Below, piece after piece: positions 59,623-64,000 of a DNA stretch of 64,000 bases (position 1 is the stretch's first letter; every line of letters begins with the position of its first letter). This DNA is from Fulvimarina pelagi HTCC2506. Lineage in GTDB: Bacteria; Pseudomonadota; Alphaproteobacteria; Rhizobiales; Rhizobiaceae. Made by a program: the position numbers and the translations under genes. The notes beneath the pieces were generated by a model, which had not been told where the DNA came from, made no database searches, and saw only the letters and a list, made by a program, of their open reading frames with translations. Where the stretch lies: NCBI RefSeq assembly GCF_000153705.1, contig NZ_DS022272.1, forward strand, positions 1,929,839 through 1,993,838, given 5' to 3'.

Positions 59623-60187
59623 GGTTTGCAGCACAATCATCGAATACGCCGCGCCACCCCGGACGAGCGGCACTTCCCGAGCCCGAAATCTGAACAGACA
59701 TGCTCAATATTTCGTTAATTTCGTGCTGGAATGAGCGCTGACTGCCGAGGTTTCTAACGCTCCGAGCCCGTTTCCAGCGAAGGTGGTCTGCATCCTTGCA
59801 TCCGACACCTACAATTCTGACCAGACATTCGCCGCTCTGAAGCGCCAAATGACTTCGACGATGCACGGTACCGTATCCGCTGGACGCCTCTTTGGCGGCG
59901 GAACAATTCATGCGATATTTTTAACATAGATGCAAAAAACGCTAGAAATATAGTGGAATTCGCAACGACGTATATTTGAGAATATTCCACGCAAAAAATT
60001 TGTTTCGCACATGCATTTTATTATTAAACTAATTATTTTGCGGATCACACGCATGTATTAAGCAGAAAGTGAGCCGGCTATATTCATCTGTGACTGTGCT
60101 TAGAAAGGCGAAGTGCACCTCAACCGAACGCGGAACCGAATTAGATTATTGCGCAGCTTGCTAAAGAATTGAACGACCGATTAGCCT
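59623..60187. promoter_or_regulatory. AT-rich intergenic region upstream of the chain-length gene (565 bases)
   Basis: No supported gene. The part from about 59912 to 60075 is strongly AT-rich compared with the rest of the window, with runs such as TATTTTTAAC and TTTTATTATTAAAC. It has a 7-bp inverted repeat GTGGAAT/ATTCCAC (59953-59959 with 59984-59990). It probably holds the promoter of the exopolysaccharide gene to its left. Confidence 0.6.
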
Positions 60188-61321
60188 CTATGGCGCCATT
60201 CGCCGCTTCAGCATCACCATCCAGTCCTTTTCCGCATAATCCCTTGTCAGCGGCAACGGGCGATGGGGTGAGCCGTCATCGCGGGGCATGACGTCCGGAA
60301 TCCACGTGTACCTGTCGGTGATGCCCCAGACGACGACCATTTCTGGCCTCTTCCAGGCGAAGATGCCGTCGAGGAAATCCTTGACTATGGAATACGCCGC
60401 CTCGTCCATGATCGCGGGGTCGGTGGAGCTTTCAAGGTCGATGACGTCCAGTTCTGTTACCAGCAGCGCTACGCCCAATCGGTCGAGTTCGCGGTGAAAC
60501 GCTTCAAGTCCCTCTTTGTCGATCTCGCGGCCGACATAGAGATGGCCCTGGATGCCTACGCCGCGAATATCGATGCCGCCGTCCTGGAGCTGTCGTACGA
60601 GTTGCAGCATGACCTTGCGGCGTTCGGTGTAAAGCTCTCCCTTCCATTCGAGATCGAAGTCGTTGATCACGAGCCGCGCGCTTGGGTCGGTTCGTGCCAC
60701 TGTTTGATAGGCGAGCGGAATGTGCAGGGGTCCAAGCATTCGCAGCCAGTAAGTGTCACGCAGCGGTCCATCCTCGCGCGGGTCATAGGCGATCACCTCG
60801 TTGACGACATCCCAGCCAGTAAGCCGGCCGCGATAGCGATCCGTCACCCGTTCGATATGTTCGATCAGCACACTCTCGGCCTCACGGCGGCTTGAGATCT
60901 CCTCTACCCAATCCGGCATGGCGCCCCACCAGACGTGGGTGTGGCCTCGCGTCAGTTTGCCGTTCGTTGTAGCGAAATCGACCAGCCGGTCCGCAGGCTC
61001 GAAATTCCACCGATCGCGCTCGGGATGTATCATGCTGAACTTGAGTTCGTTCATCGGCATGACGAGGTCGTAGTGGTCGAGAAATGCTTTGCCGTAACGT
61101 GGATCGGAGTCGAAATAATCGCTCTGGATTGCGCCTCCGAGCGCGACACGGCCGTCCCGCGCTACGGCTCCGGTGGCGCCTCCGAACGTCGCCGCCGTGA
61201 TAGCCATACCAAGCCCCGCCTTGATGGCAGAACGACGCGTTAACGGCTGACGCGTAGAATTCGCGGGACGGAACTTGCCGATCGCCATGGATCGCAGTTG
61301 CTTCTTTGCGTCCTCAGTCAT
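60188..61321 (-). CDS. GH10 family endo-beta-1,4-xylanase-like protein, Tat-exported
   Basis: A 377-residue protein with a twin-arginine signal (LTRRSAIKAGLGMAITAAT) and a GH10 catalytic domain. The acid/base is Glu175 in WDVVNEVIAYD, the nucleophile Glu290 in VTELDVID. GHTHVWWGAMPDWV and VVWGITDRYTW are further GH10 segments. GH10 enzymes cut beta-1,4-xylan-type chains; a role in trimming the cell's own exopolysaccharide is inferred from the neighbours (Wzz/GNVR protein, flippase, WecG). The protein lacks a carbohydrate-binding module. Met12 is an alternative start. Confidence 0.88.
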   Translation of the reverse strand: MTEDAKKQLRSMAIGKFRPANSTRQPLTRRSAIKAGLGMAITAATFGGATGAVARDGRVALGGAIQSDYFDSDPRYGKAFLDHYDLVMPMNELKFSMIHPERDRWNFEPADRLVDFATTNGKLTRGHTHVWWGAMPDWVEEISSRREAESVLIEHIERVTDRYRGRLTGWDVVNEVIAYDPREDGPLRDTYWLRMLGPLHIPLAYQTVARTDPSARLVINDFDLEWKGELYTERRKVMLQLVRQLQDGGIDIRGVGIQGHLYVGREIDKEGLEAFHRELDRLGVALLVTELDVIDLESSTDPAIMDEAAYSIVKDFLDGIFAWKRPEMVVVWGITDRYTWIPDVMPRDDGSPHRPLPLTRDYAEKDWMVMLKRRMAP

Positions 61322-61359
61322 CGTCGACGTATCCCGGAAACGACGGAGCGTAGAGCCCC

Positions 61360-62670
61360 ATGAAAAGGATCTCAGTGTTGCGCCGAACTCTTAAGGCCAA
61401 CCTAAGTATCCTTCGCGACTACGCCTCGCTGATCTCCGGATCACTGGGCAGGCTCGTTCTGTCGCTCGGTTATTTCGTCTGCATCGCCAACGGTCTGTCG
61501 ATCGGCGATTTCGGCCTCTTCGCCACGGCCTCCGCTACTGGGGTCATGCTCTCGCGAATTGCAAGCCTCGGATTTTACTCACCGCTCTACCGGGCAGCCA
61601 CGGTCAAGCCGCATCTGATCGGCACGTACACTGCAGGTTACATTGCCGCCTCTGTACTTTCCCTGCCGCTCGTCCTGTTGGCGGCTTCGATCCTGTATCT
61701 GATGATCTTCGCGGGCGAGATGAGCCTTGCCGCCTTCGGTCTGGTTATCGCTGCGGAAATTGTTGGCTGGCGTACGCTGGAGATCGTCATCATCGTCAAC
61801 AACGGCATCGGTCGGTTCGGGCGAGGTGCCATCGTCACCATATTCGGAGTGGCGGTGAAGGCGCTCGCTGCGATCGGCTTCTGGTTTCTTGCCGACGGAG
61901 CGCTCCTAACTTGGGCGATCTACTATCTCGGCGCAAACATGTTCTCCGCCGCTATCGCTGCAGCAATCACCTATCCGCGCCAACGCCTGCGCTTCCAGCC
62001 GAAACTCTATGTCGCTCGCTGGCGCGATAGCGTTTCGGTCTCAGGTGCGGACATGGTTTTCTATCTCCAATCCGATCTCGACAAGCTGCTCGTCTTGGCA
62101 TTCGGCGGCCCGGCCGCGGCCGGAATCTACGCCATCATCATGCGGCTCGTGGACCTCACTGCGCTACCGATGCGCTCCTTCAACACACTGATCGTCCAGA
62201 AAATCATGAAGGTGCCGGCCTTTCTCGACAGCTGGGCGCGCCGTGTCGGCATAGAAGCCGCGATTGCCTTTGTTTCGACCACTGGTCTTCTCGCCCTCGG
62301 CGGCTTTCTCTGGGTTTTCCCCACTGCCCTCGGAGAGAATGTCGCGGATGCGGCGCCCTTCATCTTGCTCGCTCTGGCCGTGCCGGCCTTTCGTAACCTC
62401 GTCGAATACCAAGCTGAACTGCTCTATGCCCGCGGCAAGACCACGATACGGGTGGCAATCCTGGCTCTCTGCGCTCTACTCAAGGCAGGACTTCTCGCGG
62501 CCGTGCTCGTCTCGTTGGAGGCAGAAATGACCTGGATTGTCATGCTCAACGGGGTCTTCGCGCTGCTTTGGCTCACCTCCGCGACAGCAAGCTACGCTGC
62601 CCTCGACTGGCGCGGTTGGCCCGGCATCGGCGAGCGCCGGACCGAACGCGAAGCGACCGCGCTCTCCTGA
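61360..62670 (+). CDS. Polysaccharide flippase (Wzx/MATE-like)
   Basis: A 436-residue integral membrane protein with about twelve segments and the oligosaccharide-flippase character (MOP superfamily): DYASLISGSLGRLVLSLGYFVC, GDFGLFATASATGVMLSRIASLG, VSGADMVFYLQSDLDKLLVLAFGGP and FGGPAAAGIYAIIMRLVDL. The pattern of a charged residue inside membrane segments (SDLDKLL) fits substrate translocation. It would move lipid-linked polysaccharide units across the inner membrane. It is divergent from the GH10 gene with 38 bases between start codons. Confidence 0.85.
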   Translation: MKRISVLRRTLKANLSILRDYASLISGSLGRLVLSLGYFVCIANGLSIGDFGLFATASATGVMLSRIASLGFYSPLYRAATVKPHLIGTYTAGYIAASVLSLPLVLLAASILYLMIFAGEMSLAAFGLVIAAEIVGWRTLEIVIIVNNGIGRFGRGAIVTIFGVAVKALAAIGFWFLADGALLTWAIYYLGANMFSAAIAAAITYPRQRLRFQPKLYVARWRDSVSVSGADMVFYLQSDLDKLLVLAFGGPAAAGIYAIIMRLVDLTALPMRSFNTLIVQKIMKVPAFLDSWARRVGIEAAIAFVSTTGLLALGGFLWVFPTALGENVADAAPFILLALAVPAFRNLVEYQAELLYARGKTTIRVAILALCALLKAGLLAAVLVSLEAEMTWIVMLNGVFALLWLTSATASYAALDWRGWPGIGERRTEREATALS

Positions 62671-62722
62671 CGCGTCGAGCGCCTGGTAGAGACAGAAGCC
62701 GTTCAGAAAAATGCCTTCTGCC

Positions 62723-63604
62723 TCAGTTGAGGCCGGCCACCCTTCGAAGAAGCGCGCTGTCTGTCCCGGTGAAAGACTGTATCCCAGCCGCGACGTGATG
62801 CGCCTCTAACGACGCGATGAACCGACGGAGGACCGGCTCGGTCATCGCATCGCCGGCCCAATACATCCGGCAGCGCTCAAAGCTGACGGGGTAGTGCCGG
62901 TCAGGCCGGTTCTCGATCTCGTCGACGAAGCGCCCATAGATCGTGCATTCAGAAATCAACCTTGTCCGCGCAAGGGCGTCGATCGCTGAGTGACCCGTCA
63001 CGCTTTCAATCCGAGCGCTCATATCCCGGACTGAGGCGGTGTTCCAGGCTATCAGGGTCCCGATATAGCCTGTGTCCGTCACTTTCGGTTCCGGAATACC
63101 GAGGAATTCGCCCGCTTTACGTGACCAGTCGTAGTGAACCTTTTGATATTCCGCGAGAGCTGTGCGCACGCCACCGGGCTTGCGATAGAACGCGACCCGG
63201 CCTTTTTCGTCCTCGAAGTTCCCGGTCTCGAAATCGCGCAGAAACACGACGTCGGAGTCGACAGTTATCAATGCGGTCTCTTCGAGTTTCGCCCCAAGCA
63301 TGATGCGGCGAAGCTGCTGGGTGTGCCAGCCGCGAAGAGGCAAGCCCACAGGTGTCAGCCAGATACGCCGTTTGCCGAGCCGTGTCGGATCAGGGAAGGC
63401 GCGAAGCCACCATGGGAACAGGTCTCGCTCATCGACCACTTCCCGCTTTGGTCCTTCAAGGACGCGAAACATCGATACGTCGCGCGACTCGACTGCCAGG
63501 ATGTGCCTGGTATGCCCACGCACCCGCGCATCGATCGAATCACAGAGCAGGCGGCAACGCTCGAAATCGCCTCGATAGCTGGAAGTGACGATGGCCTGTG
63601 ACAA
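62723..63604 (-). CDS. DUF6492 family protein (glycosyltransferase-like)
   Basis: A 293-residue protein: MSQAIVTSSYRGDFERCRLLCDSID at the start, ILAVESRDVSMF, LPLRGWHTQQLRRIMLGAKLEE and a DxD-like VDSDVVFLRDF near 118-128, then RVAFYRKPGG and FVDEIENRPDRHYPVSF. The sequence fits DUF6492, whose members sit in polysaccharide loci and resemble GT-A transferases; the sugar donor is unknown. The DxD suggests a nucleotide-sugar enzyme. It runs opposite to the flippase gene and is separated by 52 bases from its stop. Confidence 0.7.
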   Translation of the reverse strand: MSQAIVTSSYRGDFERCRLLCDSIDARVRGHTRHILAVESRDVSMFRVLEGPKREVVDERDLFPWWLRAFPDPTRLGKRRIWLTPVGLPLRGWHTQQLRRIMLGAKLEETALITVDSDVVFLRDFETGNFEDEKGRVAFYRKPGGVRTALAEYQKVHYDWSRKAGEFLGIPEPKVTDTGYIGTLIAWNTASVRDMSARIESVTGHSAIDALARTRLISECTIYGRFVDEIENRPDRHYPVSFERCRMYWAGDAMTEPVLRRFIASLEAHHVAAGIQSFTGTDSALLRRVAGLN

Positions 63605-63707
63605 GGACGGCCTTCTCGCTGGAATGGTCTCAACCGCTGAAAGCGCGGGGCTATCTGACTGGATACCCTGACGGTGTAAGGGTCGCTCAGATCGCCCCTG
63701 TCAAGCC

Positions 63708-64000
63708 TTAGTGTGCCGCGCGCCGAGCCAGCCTCTCGTGCAGGATGTCGGCGAGGAAGATGGGATTTCCCAAGATGTAACGCCGCCAAAGCCGGGAGGG
63801 CTCGAGTGTGAGCCGCCAGATCCATTCGAGCCGGAGCCGGCGTATCGCGAGCGGCGCGCGCGGCACATTCCCGGCGAGGAAGTCGAACAGGGCTCCGACG
63901 CCCACCAAGATCCCCCCGTGCCGGGCATCGAGATGCTCGGTCATGAAGCGCTCCTGCGCCGGCACCCCCATGGCGACAAGGACGACGTCAAAACGTTTCA
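63708..64000 (-). CDS. WecG/TagA/CpsF-type glycosyltransferase, C-terminal part
   Basis: The reverse strand from the right edge to 63708 encodes about 96 residues of an unfinished gene. It reads DVVLVAMGVPAQERFM...GGILVGVGALFDFLAGNVPRAPLAIRRLRLEWIWRL, which is the C-terminal half of the WecG/TagA/CpsF family: the VAMGxPxQE motif and the VGAxFDFxAGxxxRAP motif, then the W.. RLxxEP region. These enzymes add N-acetylmannosaminuronic acid or a related sugar to the lipid carrier. The N-terminal part and its neighbours lie beyond the window. Confidence 0.9.
   Translation of the reverse strand, partial: KRFDVVLVAMGVPAQERFMTEHLDARHGGILVGVGALFDFLAGNVPRAPLAIRRLRLEWIWRLTLEPSRLWRRYILGNPIFLADILHERLARRAAH

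Noticed and set aside
59912-60075. The AT-rich stretch as evidence of horizontal transfer
   Set aside because: It is short and confined to a gap between genes of ordinary composition, so a regulatory explanation is simpler.

Overview
The window is GC-rich (roughly 60-65% by eye) and comes from a bacterial chromosome. Gene content and order point to an alphaproteobacterium of the order Hyphomicrobiales (Rhizobiales): a ddlB-ftsQ-ftsA-ftsZ-lpxC-bamD-recN-ligA block, paired F0 b and b' subunit genes, a BA14K-type surface protein, split glyQ/glyS, and a CtrA-type box in front of the division operon. A marine or plant-associated Aurantimonadaceae-like organism would fit, but the family is a guess. 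No rRNA, tRNA, insertion sequence, prophage or CRISPR array was seen.

Layout. 1-3.4 kb: trehalose synthase (cut by the left edge), glgE and an FAH-family hydrolase. 3.6-4.2 kb: a BA14K-like protein. 4.2-17.5 kb: the division/envelope/repair block on the minus strand (ligA, recN, bamD, lpxC, ftsZ, ftsA, ftsQ, ddlB), interrupted by a plus-strand parDE-like toxin-antitoxin pair and an FAD monooxygenase gene. 17.9-24.1 kb: glyS, a DUF559 protein, a zinc metallopeptidase, glyQ, a small membrane protein and an S49 peptidase. 24.7-26.8 kb: a universal stress protein and an AGCS-type Na+/amino-acid symporter. 26.9-36.2 kb: small housekeeping genes (trmN6, DUF2007, ispB, a TPR protein, ispE, moaB, a glycosyltransferase-like gene, a PA0069-type radical SAM gene, rnhB, a DM13 protein). 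36.3-39.1 kb: the F0 operon of ATP synthase (atpI-B-E-F'-F). 39.1-42.9 kb: terC divergent from a copper-type P-ATPase with a CueR-like promoter. 43.0-47.7 kb: Calvin-type genes fbp-prk-tkt, then rpe, with no RuBisCO. 47.8-51.5 kb: type II IPP isomerase divergent from a GGPP-synthase-like gene, then DUF952 and pyrD. 52.3-56.5 kb: a polyamine ABC transporter (potFGHI). 57.1-64 kb: an exopolysaccharide locus (chain-length regulator, GH10 enzyme, flippase, DUF6492 protein, WecG/TagA-type glycosyltransferase cut by the right edge).

How parts work together. treS and glgE belong to the trehalose/alpha-glucan pathway. lpxC, bamD, ftsQAZ and ddlB link envelope growth to division, and the CtrA-type box would tie ddlB-ftsQAZ to the cell cycle. 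ispE, ispB, fni and the GGPP-synthase-like gene give several steps of isoprenoid synthesis. potF to potI make one importer, with an inverted pair of palindromic repeats between the binding-protein gene and the rest.

The most interesting observations are the phosphoribulokinase operon without RuBisCO, three inverted doublets of a palindromic repeat, a CueR-type promoter without a nearby regulator gene, and a GH10 'xylanase' placed inside the exopolysaccharide locus next to an AT-rich control region.
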